NCBI RefSeq assembly: GCF_036226445.1
Contig: NZ_CP108474.1
Coordinates: 2,232,001-2,296,000 of the forward strand
Length of the DNA: 64,000 nt
Source: Streptomyces sp. NBC_01255
GTDB lineage: Bacteria > Actinomycetota > Actinomycetes > Streptomycetales > Streptomycetaceae
Reading direction: 5' to 3'
Positions 1 to 8,642 of the stretch are shown one piece after another. Position 1 is the stretch's first letter. Each line of letters begins with the position of its first letter. The notes under the pieces are model-generated. The model ran no database searches, was not told where the DNA came from, and saw only the letters and a program-made list of their open reading frames with translations. Position numbers and translations under genes: made by a program.

Positions 1-872
1 CCACGGTCGACGACGCGGCCTCGCTGGACCGCGCCCTGGCCGGCGTGGCCGCCGTGATCAACGTCGCCGGACCCTTCGCCTCGACGGCCGCCCCGGTGAT
101 CGAGGCGGCGCTGCGCGCCGGGATCCCGTACGTGGACGTGGCCGCCGAGCTGGAGGCCAACGCCGACACCTTCGAGCGGTTCGCGGACCGCGCCGCCGAC
201 GCAGGAACGGTCGTGATCCCGGCGATGGCCTTCTTCGGCGGCCTCGGCGACCTGCTGGTCACCGCGGCGATGGGCGACTGGACCTCGGCCGACGAGGCCC
301 ATGTCGCGTACGCGCTGAGCAGCTGGCACCCCACCGCCGGAACCCGGAGCGCGGGCACCGTCTCCCGGGAGCGCAGGGAGGGCCGGCGCGTCGTGTTCAG
401 CGAGGGCCGGATGCAGTACCGCGACGACGCTCCGCCGACGACGAAGTGGTCCTTCCCCGACCCGACCGGCGTCCGGTCCGTCATCGGCGAGTTCACGATG
501 GCCGACGTCGTCACCGTCCCGAGCCACCTGGCCATCCCCGAGGTGCGCACCTACATGACGGTGGAGGCGGCCAGGGACGTGGTGGCGCCGGAGACGCCGG
601 CGCCGACCGCGGTCGACGAAAGCGGTCGCTCGGACCAGACCTTCGTCGTCGACGTCGTCGTGCGCTCCGGCGACGAGGAACGGCGTGCCACGGCGAGCGG
701 CCAGGACATCTACGCCTTCAGCGCGCCGCTCGCGGTGGAAGCGGTCCACCGCGTCCTCACGGGGCAGGTCAGGACGGTCGGCGTCGCCTCCGCCGGTGCG
801 ATCTTCGACGCACCGGACTTCCTCCGCGCGCTGTCCGAGCGGACGTCGCTGTCCGTCGGACCGCGTGGGTGA
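1..872 (+). CDS. Saccharopine dehydrogenase-like NAD(P)-binding protein, 5' truncated
   Basis: The reading frame is open from the window edge (frame beginning at base 3), so the N-terminus with the nucleotide-binding glycine motif is missing. The visible part starts in the second half of a Rossmann domain: an INVAGPF segment followed by a helix and the strand IPYVDVAAE, typical of saccharopine dehydrogenase-like and trans-acting enoyl reductase proteins. The rest is an alpha/beta domain ending with SVGPRG. Family members in actinomycetes are often oxidoreductases of unknown substrate, so lysine metabolism should not be assumed. The gene converges on the minus-strand operon that ends 9 bp downstream. 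The internal ATG/GTG codons near base 45 are not the true start. Confidence 0.75.
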   Translation, partial: TVDDAASLDRALAGVAAVINVAGPFASTAAPVIEAALRAGIPYVDVAAELEANADTFERFADRAADAGTVVIPAMAFFGGLGDLLVTAAMGDWTSADEAHVAYALSSWHPTAGTRSAGTVSRERREGRRVVFSEGRMQYRDDAPPTTKWSFPDPTGVRSVIGEFTMADVVTVPSHLAIPEVRTYMTVEAARDVVAPETPAPTAVDESGRSDQTFVVDVVVRSGDEERRATASGQDIYAFSAPLAVEAVHRVLTGQVRTVGVASAGAIFDAPDFLRALSERTSLSVGPRG

Positions 873-880
873 GGAGCTCG

Positions 881-1072
881 TCAGCGGGCGGCGGGTTCGT
901 CGGCGACGGCGGGCTCACCCGAGGAGGGAAGCAGTTGCGGGACGCCGTCGACGATCGGATAGCGCCGGCGCAGGCGCGGGTTGTAGAGAGCGCCCCGGAG
1001 CTCGTCCAGGATCAGCGGCCCCTTGTCGAGCGGGCAGGCGAGAATCTTCAGCAGCGGGCTGTCGGGCTTCAT
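881..1072 (-). CDS. Trm112-family small protein
   Basis: 63-residue protein with the Trm112/UPF0434 pattern: LLKILACPLDKGPL near the N-terminus, then RRRYPIVDGVPQLLP. Trm112 proteins are small zinc-ribbon activators of methyltransferases; bacterial members are widespread and mostly uncharacterised. Only one Cys of the usual CP-x-C start is seen (ACPLDKG), so zinc binding may be degenerate. It is the last gene of the operon, and its ATG overlaps the TGA of the upstream membrane-protein gene by 4 nt (ATGA), implying translational coupling. Two methyltransferases are encoded in the same operon, so a partner role is plausible but inferred. Confidence 0.75.
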   Translation of the reverse strand: MKPDSPLLKILACPLDKGPLILDELRGALYNPRLRRRYPIVDGVPQLLPSSGEPAVADEPAAR

Positions 1073-1974
1073 GACCGGGTTCCTTCGGGTGTGGGGGTGT
1101 TCGTCTCGTGTCGCGGCAGGGTGAGCAGGACCGTCAGCGCCAGTACGGTGCCGCCGAGACGCAGTAACAGCCGCAACGGGTCGTCGGGGAGCGGCTCGTC
1201 GAACGCGATCGTGCCGCTCACGATGGAGAACACGCAGCTCACCGTCGAGCACACCGGGACGATCAGGGACGCCCGGCAGCGCTGCAGGGCGGTCTGCGAC
1301 AGCACCAGTCCGCTGACGCCTGTCAGCAGCAGGAGGTACGGGTACGGGGAGGCCAGCACGGCGGGCACGGAGCCCATGAGGTCCTCGGTGTCCAGGTGCC
1401 CGGAGACGCCCTTGATCGCGAGCGAGCTGACGCCGTAGATCAGACCGACGGCGACCGCGTAGGCCACTCCGGTGGTCGGCTGCCGATGCCGTCGGCGGGC
1501 ACGCCGCTCCGCGGCCGCGTAGAGCACGAGACCGGCCGCGAGGGTCGGCAGGCACAGGGCCAGCAGGATTCCGGTGGGAGCGGTACGGCTGATCTCCTCG
1601 CTGGTCTCGTAGAGCGAGGCCACCACCATCACAAGGGCCAGACCGATGACGGCCACCGCACGCCGCTCGCGGCCGGAGGGCCGCTCGCCGAGCACCACCG
1701 ACGAGAGCACGAGCAGGAGGACGAGACCGGACAGGAACAGACCCTGGGCAGCGGCGATCGGCAGGGTGCGGTACACGGCCAGCTGCGCGGCGAACCCCAG
1801 GGCCAGCGCCACCGCCCCGCAGATCCACAAGGGCCGGCCGGCCAGCAGCAGGAGGGCCCGTCCCGGCTGTGCGGCGCTCAACGGCGGCATGCCGGCCAGC
1901 GCCCGCTTCTCCAGGACGAAGCCGGTGCTGTACAGGACGTTCGCCACCAGCGCGGCGGCCACACCCCACACCAC
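1069..1974 (-). CDS. DMT/EamA-type integral membrane transporter (contains a TTA codon)
   Basis: 301 residues with about nine to ten hydrophobic segments and almost no soluble domain, resembling drug/metabolite transporter (EamA-like) permeases of roughly 300 residues. The first segment includes the pattern VLEKRALAGMPP seen in actinobacterial DMT proteins. It starts with GTG 3 nt after the stop of the upstream methyltransferase and ends in an ATGA overlap with the Trm112-like gene. Oddity: the leucine codon at 1165-1167 (minus strand) is TTA, within PDDPLRLLLRLGG, so full translation should need the developmental bldA tRNA. Substrate unknown; from context it may move a precursor or product of the glycan/acyl pathway. 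Confidence 0.75.
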   Translation of the reverse strand: MVWGVAAALVANVLYSTGFVLEKRALAGMPPLSAAQPGRALLLLAGRPLWICGAVALALGFAAQLAVYRTLPIAAAQGLFLSGLVLLLVLSSVVLGERPSGRERRAVAVIGLALVMVVASLYETSEEISRTAPTGILLALCLPTLAAGLVLYAAAERRARRRHRQPTTGVAYAVAVGLIYGVSSLAIKGVSGHLDTEDLMGSVPAVLASPYPYLLLLTGVSGLVLSQTALQRCRASLIVPVCSTVSCVFSIVSGTIAFDEPLPDDPLRLLLRLGGTVLALTVLLTLPRHETNTPTPEGTRS

Positions 1975-1977
1975 GGG

Positions 1978-2772
1978 CTACTCCCTTCTCGCGTGCACGA
2001 GGAGGATGGACGCGAGCGACGGCGCCCCGCAGGCCAGCCGGTCCAGCGGGCGGAGCGGGCGCGGGACTCCGTGGAACGGCGCACCGGCGACCTTCACCAC
2101 CTCGAACCCGGACGCCGCCACGAACTCGCGCAACGCGCGGGCCGTGTACAGCCGCAGATGGCCCACGACCTCGCTGCCCGGCCTGCCGTGGATACGACGC
2201 AGGCTCACCTCGGAGAACACCGGCTGGACTCCGGCGAGCAGCAGCGCGCGGTTGTACCAGGCACCGAGGTTCGGAGTGGAGAGCATGAGATGCCCGCCGG
2301 GCCGCAGGACCCTCCGCAGTTCGTCGAGGGCACTGTCGGGGTCGACAAGGTGCTCGACGACCTCGCTGAACAGCACGGCGTCGGCACTGCCGGAGGCGAA
2401 CGGCAGCCCGCTGCCGGTCAGCTCGCCGCGGACGACCTGGCTGAGGCGCGGGGCCGCCCGGCGCAGGGCGTCCTGCGACCAGTCGATTCCCACGATGCGG
2501 TGCCCGTCGAGTACGCGGGCCGCGATCGCGCCCGCCGAGCCGTCCCCGCAGCCCACGTCGAGCACGGTCGCGGCCGGGCGGCCGGGCCCCACGGGGCCGA
2601 GCGCGTCGGCCAGCATCCGGGCCTGCCGCAGTGTCCGGGCTTCCCCGGAGGCGACGGGAACGGTGGGGTTCTCGTAGAAGTCCCGCAGCCCGGGGGTGCG
2701 CGGGCCCGACGAAGTCGCCGCCGTCTCGGGCGGCTTGCCGGTTGCTGCCGAGCCGGTGGCTGAACTGGTCAT
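1978..2772 (-). CDS. Class I SAM-dependent methyltransferase
   Basis: 264 residues. The SAM-binding motif I is VLDVGCGDGSAG, followed by an acidic strand-2 end (GIDWSQDAL), the post-motif SEVVEHLVDP and LRRVLRPGGHLMLSTPN. This is the UbiE/Methyltransf_11-type fold that usually methylates small molecules or sugars. The ATG overlaps the stop of the upstream condensation-domain gene by 4 nt. The C-terminal part (PFHGVPRPLRPLDRL) is typical of methyltransferases in polysaccharide or lipid clusters. It lies between an acyltransferase-like protein and a membrane transporter, so a glycan, glycolipid or acylated intermediate is the likely substrate (inferred). Confidence 0.85.
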   Translation of the reverse strand: MTSSATGSAATGKPPETAATSSGPRTPGLRDFYENPTVPVASGEARTLRQARMLADALGPVGPGRPAATVLDVGCGDGSAGAIAARVLDGHRIVGIDWSQDALRRAAPRLSQVVRGELTGSGLPFASGSADAVLFSEVVEHLVDPDSALDELRRVLRPGGHLMLSTPNLGAWYNRALLLAGVQPVFSEVSLRRIHGRPGSEVVGHLRLYTARALREFVAASGFEVVKVAGAPFHGVPRPLRPLDRLACGAPSLASILLVHARRE

Positions 2773-4286
2773 GACGGCCTCTTGTGGTTGTCCTGGGGGA
2801 AGCGGGATCCGGCCGGCGTCGTGTCCGGATGCGGTGTGCCGGGGTGGGACGGCCCGGCCGTGGCGTCCTCCTCGGCTTCCCCGGCCGGAGCGTCCGAGGC
2901 CTGGGCATCCTCGGCCTGGGTGAGAGACGTCGTCGACAGCGACTCCGCGAACAGGCCCGCCAGTTCCGCACCTGCCGCGTCGCCGAGCAGCGCCCGCGAC
3001 CAGCGCAACGTCACATGCAGTCGCCCGCCGGTGGAAGCCGCCGCCACGCTCAGCCCGCGCGGCATCCGCGCCGGTGCGGAGAACCACACGGCCGTCGCCC
3101 GGCCCGCGTCGCCGAAGTCCAGCGCGTACGGCACACGTCCGATGTTGGTGACCAGAGCCGTCGACGTCCAGGAGGCAGCCGCCCGCCGTGCACCACGGGT
3201 GAGCACGCCCCGGACACCGACCGGCAGCAGCGGTGCGGTCAGCAGACTCGCCCCGGCGCCCATGGGGGCGCCTTGGGCCGACTTCAGCGCGCGGGTGCGC
3301 CGGGCGGTGGTGCGCAGCAGCCGGGCCACGGCCTCCGGGTCCGGCCACGCACCGAGCAGCAGCTCCGTGTCGAGAGGGTCCTCGGAGGTCATGGCCACCT
3401 CGACGAGCCGGGTTCCGTTGCCCATCGGCATCTCCGTGCCGCGCGGACGGTCGTCCACGGGCATCGTGAGCCGTACCGGACCGGCCGACCGGCCTTGCGA
3501 GACGTTCCAGCGACCCACCATCAGTGACGTGGCGACAAGCAGTTGGTCGTTGACGGTCCAGGGCGGAAGACGTCCGTTCCGCCCTGCGCGCCGCGGAACG
3601 GGCAGGTCCACCTGCACCATGCCGTTGCCCACGGCACGGGCGCGTGCCGGCCCGGGGCGGGAGTCCGGCGCGACCCGTACGGGCCGCTCCCGTACGGTGC
3701 GGCCGGTGGCGCGGGCCCCGCTCGGAGCCGAACCCGAGCGCCCGGGCCGGACCCGCCCGGGAACCGGGAGGGCTGCCGTGCCGCCGTACTGTTCGGCGGT
3801 CGTGGCGAGCACCCGCAGCCCCGACCCTGCGTCGAGGGCCGTGTGATGCATCGTCAGCAGCAATACGGTCGCGCTCTCTTCCACCTGGACGACTTCCAGG
3901 CGCATCGGCGGCGCCAGGGTGAGCGGCGGGCATTCCGTCAGGGCCCGGGTCCGGGCCCGGGCCAGGGCGTCAGGGCCCCGCCCCGCGAAACTCACCGGAT
4001 CGCTGTCCGGCCGACCGGTCAGTTCCCACGCGAAGGACCGCCGGTGCCCACGGTCGGGCACTTCCCGGGCCAGCACCCTGGGGTGTGTCAGCAGCGCCCG
4101 CTGGAACGCGGCCCGCAGCCGTACCGGGTCCGGCCTTCCGGGCAGATGGACCTCGATGTGCACGCTCTCCGGCTCGTCGTCACTGAGGCAGTGCCGCGAC
4201 ACCTCGTCGACGGTCGGAAAGGGAATCCGAACCCTGCCGGGAGGGGTGGCGGTACCCCTCCCGGCGGCGGTCCACGGCGCGGTCAC
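2769..4286 (-). CDS. Condensation-domain / CoA-dependent acyltransferase-fold protein
   Basis: 505 residues from the GTG that overlaps the preceding stop (GTGA). It carries the HHxxxD active-site motif (His147, His148, Asp152 in MHHTALDAGSG) of NRPS condensation domains, PapA acyltransferases and wax-ester synthases. The usual glycine right after the Asp is replaced by Ala-Gly. A second typical region is FGDAGRATAVWFSAPARMPRG followed by LRWSRALLG (cut here to key segments). It is stand-alone, with no carrier or adenylation domain nearby. Such proteins acylate hydroxyls or amines of glycolipids or peptides. The neighbouring DUF3367 glycosyltransferase suggests acylation of a glycan or glycolipid (inferred). 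A Pro/Glu/Thr-rich C-terminal tail (last ~50 residues) is probably disordered. Confidence 0.75.
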   Translation of the reverse strand: MTAPWTAAGRGTATPPGRVRIPFPTVDEVSRHCLSDDEPESVHIEVHLPGRPDPVRLRAAFQRALLTHPRVLAREVPDRGHRRSFAWELTGRPDSDPVSFAGRGPDALARARTRALTECPPLTLAPPMRLEVVQVEESATVLLLTMHHTALDAGSGLRVLATTAEQYGGTAALPVPGRVRPGRSGSAPSGARATGRTVRERPVRVAPDSRPGPARARAVGNGMVQVDLPVPRRAGRNGRLPPWTVNDQLLVATSLMVGRWNVSQGRSAGPVRLTMPVDDRPRGTEMPMGNGTRLVEVAMTSEDPLDTELLLGAWPDPEAVARLLRTTARRTRALKSAQGAPMGAGASLLTAPLLPVGVRGVLTRGARRAAASWTSTALVTNIGRVPYALDFGDAGRATAVWFSAPARMPRGLSVAAASTGGRLHVTLRWSRALLGDAAGAELAGLFAESLSTTSLTQAEDAQASDAPAGEAEEDATAGPSHPGTPHPDTTPAGSRFPQDNHKRPS

Positions 4287-7200
4287 GAGGGGCCACCGCC
4301 TTCCGGCCGCCAGAGGGGCGGCTCGGGCCGGCGCCCGTCGCCGGTGCTTCGCGGCCTGGCCGTGACCACCGGTCCTGCTTCCGGCGCGCCGGAACCGTCG
4401 TCGTCGTGCCCGTCGCCGTCCTCCCACCCGGCGTCTCCTCCGTGCCCGGCGTCTCCTCCGTGCCCGGCGTCATCACCGCGCTCGGCGGCCGCGGACGTCG
4501 GCCTCACCGCCGTCACCAGCGCGGCGGACAGGGCCACCAGCGTGAGCACCTGCGCCAAACCGCTGAACGCGCCGGTCCCGTCGGCGACCGGATCCCCGGC
4601 GCCCAGGGCCGTGACAAGCCCGGCGCCGGCCATCGCCGCCGCCGCTGTCGGCACCAGCACGCCCGGCCGGAACCGCGCCGCCACGGCGAGTACGGGCACG
4701 ACCAGGGCCAGCGGCCCCGCCACCACCGCGACGACCGCGGTCAGCGCGAGCGTTCCGAGCAGCATCCCCGGGGCCGCCGGTTCGGGCAGCTGCTCGTCGG
4801 TGCCGTCGTCGTCGCGCCGGCGGCCGGCGAAGGCCAGGGCGGCCAGTGCGACGAGCGCGAGCGCACCGCCGATCAGGGCTGTCCGGTACGTCCCGGAGGG
4901 CTCGAACTCCATGGTCACCGTGCCGGACGCCCCGGCCGGGATCACCCAGGCCTGCTGCCAGCCGTCGAGGCGCACCGCCTCCAGCTCCGTGCCGTCCAGG
5001 GTCGCTTTCCAGCCGTCGTTGGCGTTCTCGTAGGTCCGCAGGTAGGCGGCCTCGCCGTCGCCCGCCGACACCGAGACGGTCCGGCTGTCGTCGGTCCACC
5101 TGGTGACGGTGGCCTCACGACCCGCCGCTCCCTCCAGGGCCCGCGGGGTGCCGCGGGTCAGCGTGACGTCGGTGATCGCCAGCGGGCCCGCGTCGGCCGC
5201 CTCCACCTCGTGATCGCCGGACGGGAGCTCCAGGGTGCCGTCCTTCTCCTCGCCCGCGCAGAGGGTGACGGTGACGGGACGCCGCTCGGTGAGGTCCCGG
5301 ACGAGTCCGGAGGCCTTCGTCTTGTGCAGGACACCGCCCACGGCGAGGTCCGGGCCCTCACCGCACGGCAGCGAGAAGCGCGCGGACGCCTTCGGTCGCG
5401 GCACCAGCAGATCGGCCAGTGCGGGGACGTGCACCTCGCTCAGCCCGACGGGCAGCTGCAACTGCGCGTCCGCCACCGGGTTGTGGACGGTGAGCGGCGC
5501 GACCCGGGTGATGGTGATGTCGAGCCGGTTCGTCTCGATCTCCGGGAAGCGGACCCGCCCGTTCTCGTCCACGTCGGCCACCGCGGCGCCGTGCGGGGAG
5601 CTGATCATCACCTGCTCCGGCCGGGTGGACACCCCGCCCGCCGGCGCGAGGATGATCTCGTCGATCTTCTTCATGCCGGGCCAGCTCAGGTGGACGACCG
5701 GCCGGTCACCCGCGATCCAGGCGGTCGTCAGATCGCCGTCGACCAGGTTGCGGGCGCCGAGCGACGTGCCGTTGCGGCTGGTGGAGTCCACGGCGGCCGT
5801 CAGCCGGTTCTTCGGTCCGGAGGCCGAACGGTCGAGCAGTTCGTCCAGGGCGCCCCCGGGTACGGCGACGGCTCGCGCCGACACCTGGTACTCGCCCGAT
5901 TCCTCGGTGCTGAACCGCCGGTGCAGTCCCACCTCGGCCGACGCGGGCGACAAGCCGCCCGCGTCGGTACCGCGGTGCAGGGAGTACACGGTCGCCGCCG
6001 CGTCGGTGCGCGCCGCGTCGGCGGGCAGCACCAGCATGCGCGTCACCTGCACGTCCGGAACCGACACCTCGGAGAATCCGGCACCGGAGAGGCCCGGGCG
6101 CGCCTGTTGCGCGGCAAGGACGGTGATCTTCATCCAGGAGGCCTCGCCGACGGGAGCCTTGACGGTCTGCGGCAGGCCGTTCGTCTTCAAAGGGCTGTCG
6201 GCCGAACCTCGGTCGGTCTCGATCCGCACCTGTGTGGGCGCCGCGCGCATGGCGTCGCCCGGCAGGGGCGTCAGCTGGAGGGAGGCCGGGATGTCGGTCG
6301 GCTGGGAGAAGTCCACTCGGAGCCACTGTCCGACCGGCTCGCCGGGGCTGCCCTCGGCCCACGCGGTGTCCGGGTTGCCGTCGAAGGCGTTCACCGGGTC
6401 GTACTGCGGCAGGTGGAACAGCCAGTTGCCACTGCTGGAAGCCGTCACGGACGCGGCGCCGCGCAGCACCGCCGTCGTCTGGTGCTCGGTGCCCTCCGAC
6501 GGCAGGATCTGCTTGGGCTTCTCACCCGGGTTCTGCAGGCTGCCGGAGTGATTGCGCTCGTCCGCGGTGTAGGTGTACGAGGTGTTGTTGTTGACCAGGC
6601 CGAACCGGGTGTCGGCTCGGCGCAGCCCGTCCGCGACCGCCTTCACCGGTGCGACGACGCCCTTGGGAAGCGTGTCCCCGGCCAGTACGGCCGGCCGCCC
6701 GGCCATCGAGGGATCGGCGGACAGCTGGAGCAGCGCCTCCGGTCCGCCACTGACCACGGCCGTGTCGGCCACGGCCGAGACACCGACCCGGCCGGGCTTC
6801 CCGTCGCTGTCCTGCGGCTGGTAGATCTCCACGGCCTGGAGCCGCGGATAGAGCCCCTGCACCTGGAGCGGGGTGTCGGCGGCGATGCGTCCACCGGTCA
6901 CCAGCGGGCCGAACCCGGTGACCTTGCGGTAGCCGGACGCTTCCAGGGTCCGTTTCACCGTCTGCGGCGGGACGTAGCCGATCTGGTCGGGGTCGAGGTC
7001 GTTGCGGACGACGACCTCGTGCATGCCGGCCCGGGCGAGGTACGCGCGAAGGCCCGGAACCTCGGCGCCGGACAGCAGCGCCTGCTCGACGGCGTCCGTC
7101 ATGCGGCGTGCTCCGGGAGTGCCGAAGGGGACGAAGTCCCGCTGCGCCCAGGGGGTTTCGGCCAGCACGTCGAACGGCTGGTCGATGGGGGAACCCCAGG

Positions 7201-8620
7201 TGTAGATGCCGTGCGCCGTCGCCGGGACGACCAGGGCCCGGCTGTGCCGGGCGTGGTCCTTGAGCCAGCCGGCGGCCTTCTCCCAGTGGGTGGGCAGCTT
7301 GGTGAACGCCCCGGGCTGGAGGATCGAGCCGTTGACGTACGGGAGCAGCAGACCGGGCAGTACCAGCACCGCCGCGGTCGCGGGCACCCAGCGGCGACCG
7401 CGGAGTGCGCGAGAACCTCTGTTCTCGGACAGCACGGCTGTCAGATGGGTCAGTCCGAGGACGAGCGCGAGGGCCAGTCCCGGCTGGAACTTGTAGATGT
7501 TGCGGAACGGCTTCAACGGACCGTTCAGCCAGTCCTGGACGGCACCGTGGAACGGACCGCCGAAGGCTCCGCCGTACCCGGCGAGCGCGATCAGGACGAC
7601 GGCCAGCACGGTCAGGAGCAGCCAGCGGCGCTCCGGCAGGTCCCGCCGGGCAAGGCCCGCGAGGCCCAGCGCCGCGGCGAACGCCGAACCGAGAACGGTG
7701 ATGACGGAGGTCGCGACGGTCCAGCCGGCCGGCAGCCACGCCTCGCCGAAGTGCAGATAGGCCACCCAGTTGCCGGCGCCGCGCAGCAGCTCGGCCGCGG
7801 ACATGGTGGCGGTGGTGGTGTCGGCCTGCTCGACGTACGGCATGAAGTTCTCGCCGTACGTGCCGAGCAGGAGCAGCGGCACCACCCACCACACGGTGGC
7901 GAGGACGACGCCCGGTATCCACCAGCCGAGGAGCGCGCGTCGGCGCCGGCCGGGCGGGCGGCTGAGGAGGTACAAGCCCACGGGCAGCAGCGCGGCCAGT
8001 GTCGAGGCGGCGTTCACGCCGCCCATGAAGGGGATCAGCAGGGCCGAACGGGCGGCGGCCTTCCGGGGGCTCGACGCCGAGGAGGTCAGCGGCAGCAGCA
8101 CCCAGGGCAGCAGGGCGCCGGGCAGCGCGGCGGCGGAAGTCGATCCGATGACGATCGTGAAGGTGGGCCACAGCGCGTAGACCACGGCGCCGAGGACCCG
8201 GGACGCGGGCGTACCCACGCGCAGCCGCTCGGCGAGCCTGAGCGCGCCCCAGAAGGCGGCGGTCACGATGACCGAGAGCCAGAGGCGTTCGGCCAGCCAG
8301 ACCGGCACCTGCAGCAGGTCCATGAACGCGTAGTAGGGAAGTGCCGGGAAGGCGTAGCCGACGTACTGGTTGGCTATGCCGCCGAGGCCGACGTTCCCGT
8401 TCCAGAGCGAACCGAGGTCGCCGAGGAAACGCCAGGGGTCGAGGGCGACGCCGAGTTTGGTCTCGAACGTCATCTTCCCGGGTGACACCGCGAGGAACGC
8501 CGCCAGGACGACGGCCCAGAAGCCGAACAGCAGGCGTCGTCCGCGCGGTTCGCCGGACGCCGCCGACGGCGTCGGGCCGGGCTGCGGCACCCAGGTGGGC
8601 GCCTGGACCGTAGTGGTCAT
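4283..8620 (-). CDS. AftD-like (DUF3367) arabinofuranosyltransferase homologue
   Basis: Very large 1445-residue membrane protein. An N-terminal GT-C-type membrane region (about residues 25-435, more than ten hydrophobic segments) contains the conserved first-loop pattern MTFETKLGVALDPWRFL. A long extracytoplasmic part follows with two discoidin/F5-8-like carbohydrate-binding modules (around NTAWAEGSPGEPVGQWLRV and DLTTAWIAG), then a C-terminal cluster of membrane helices and an acidic His/Asp/Gly-rich tail. Length and layout match mycobacterial AftD, an alpha-(1->3)-arabinofuranosyltransferase of arabinogalactan and lipoarabinomannan. Streptomyces lacks mycolyl-arabinogalactan, so the substrate here is unknown. 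The ATG lies 22 nt after the upstream methyltransferase stop. Confidence 0.8.
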   Translation of the reverse strand: MTTTVQAPTWVPQPGPTPSAASGEPRGRRLLFGFWAVVLAAFLAVSPGKMTFETKLGVALDPWRFLGDLGSLWNGNVGLGGIANQYVGYAFPALPYYAFMDLLQVPVWLAERLWLSVIVTAAFWGALRLAERLRVGTPASRVLGAVVYALWPTFTIVIGSTSAAALPGALLPWVLLPLTSSASSPRKAAARSALLIPFMGGVNAASTLAALLPVGLYLLSRPPGRRRRALLGWWIPGVVLATVWWVVPLLLLGTYGENFMPYVEQADTTTATMSAAELLRGAGNWVAYLHFGEAWLPAGWTVATSVITVLGSAFAAALGLAGLARRDLPERRWLLLTVLAVVLIALAGYGGAFGGPFHGAVQDWLNGPLKPFRNIYKFQPGLALALVLGLTHLTAVLSENRGSRALRGRRWVPATAAVLVLPGLLLPYVNGSILQPGAFTKLPTHWEKAAGWLKDHARHSRALVVPATAHGIYTWGSPIDQPFDVLAETPWAQRDFVPFGTPGARRMTDAVEQALLSGAEVPGLRAYLARAGMHEVVVRNDLDPDQIGYVPPQTVKRTLEASGYRKVTGFGPLVTGGRIAADTPLQVQGLYPRLQAVEIYQPQDSDGKPGRVGVSAVADTAVVSGGPEALLQLSADPSMAGRPAVLAGDTLPKGVVAPVKAVADGLRRADTRFGLVNNNTSYTYTADERNHSGSLQNPGEKPKQILPSEGTEHQTTAVLRGAASVTASSSGNWLFHLPQYDPVNAFDGNPDTAWAEGSPGEPVGQWLRVDFSQPTDIPASLQLTPLPGDAMRAAPTQVRIETDRGSADSPLKTNGLPQTVKAPVGEASWMKITVLAAQQARPGLSGAGFSEVSVPDVQVTRMLVLPADAARTDAAATVYSLHRGTDAGGLSPASAEVGLHRRFSTEESGEYQVSARAVAVPGGALDELLDRSASGPKNRLTAAVDSTSRNGTSLGARNLVDGDLTTAWIAGDRPVVHLSWPGMKKIDEIILAPAGGVSTRPEQVMISSPHGAAVADVDENGRVRFPEIETNRLDITITRVAPLTVHNPVADAQLQLPVGLSEVHVPALADLLVPRPKASARFSLPCGEGPDLAVGGVLHKTKASGLVRDLTERRPVTVTLCAGEEKDGTLELPSGDHEVEAADAGPLAITDVTLTRGTPRALEGAAGREATVTRWTDDSRTVSVSAGDGEAAYLRTYENANDGWKATLDGTELEAVRLDGWQQAWVIPAGASGTVTMEFEPSGTYRTALIGGALALVALAALAFAGRRRDDDGTDEQLPEPAAPGMLLGTLALTAVVAVVAGPLALVVPVLAVAARFRPGVLVPTAAAAMAGAGLVTALGAGDPVADGTGAFSGLAQVLTLVALSAALVTAVRPTSAAAERGDDAGHGGDAGHGGDAGWEDGDGHDDDGSGAPEAGPVVTARPRSTGDGRRPEPPLWRPEGGGPS

Positions 8621-8642
8621 GACCGTTCCTCGCTTCGCATGC

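Noticed and set aside
446..1438. Long plus-strand frame overlapping the first gene and the Trm112-like gene
   Set aside because: Arg/Gly-rich translation with no domain; explained by third-position GC of the real genes on either frame.
4406..8485. 1359-codon plus-strand open frame opposite the AftD-like gene
   Set aside because: Mirror frame of a very GC-rich gene; composition is Gly/Arg/Gln/His repeats and no RBS or motif supports it.
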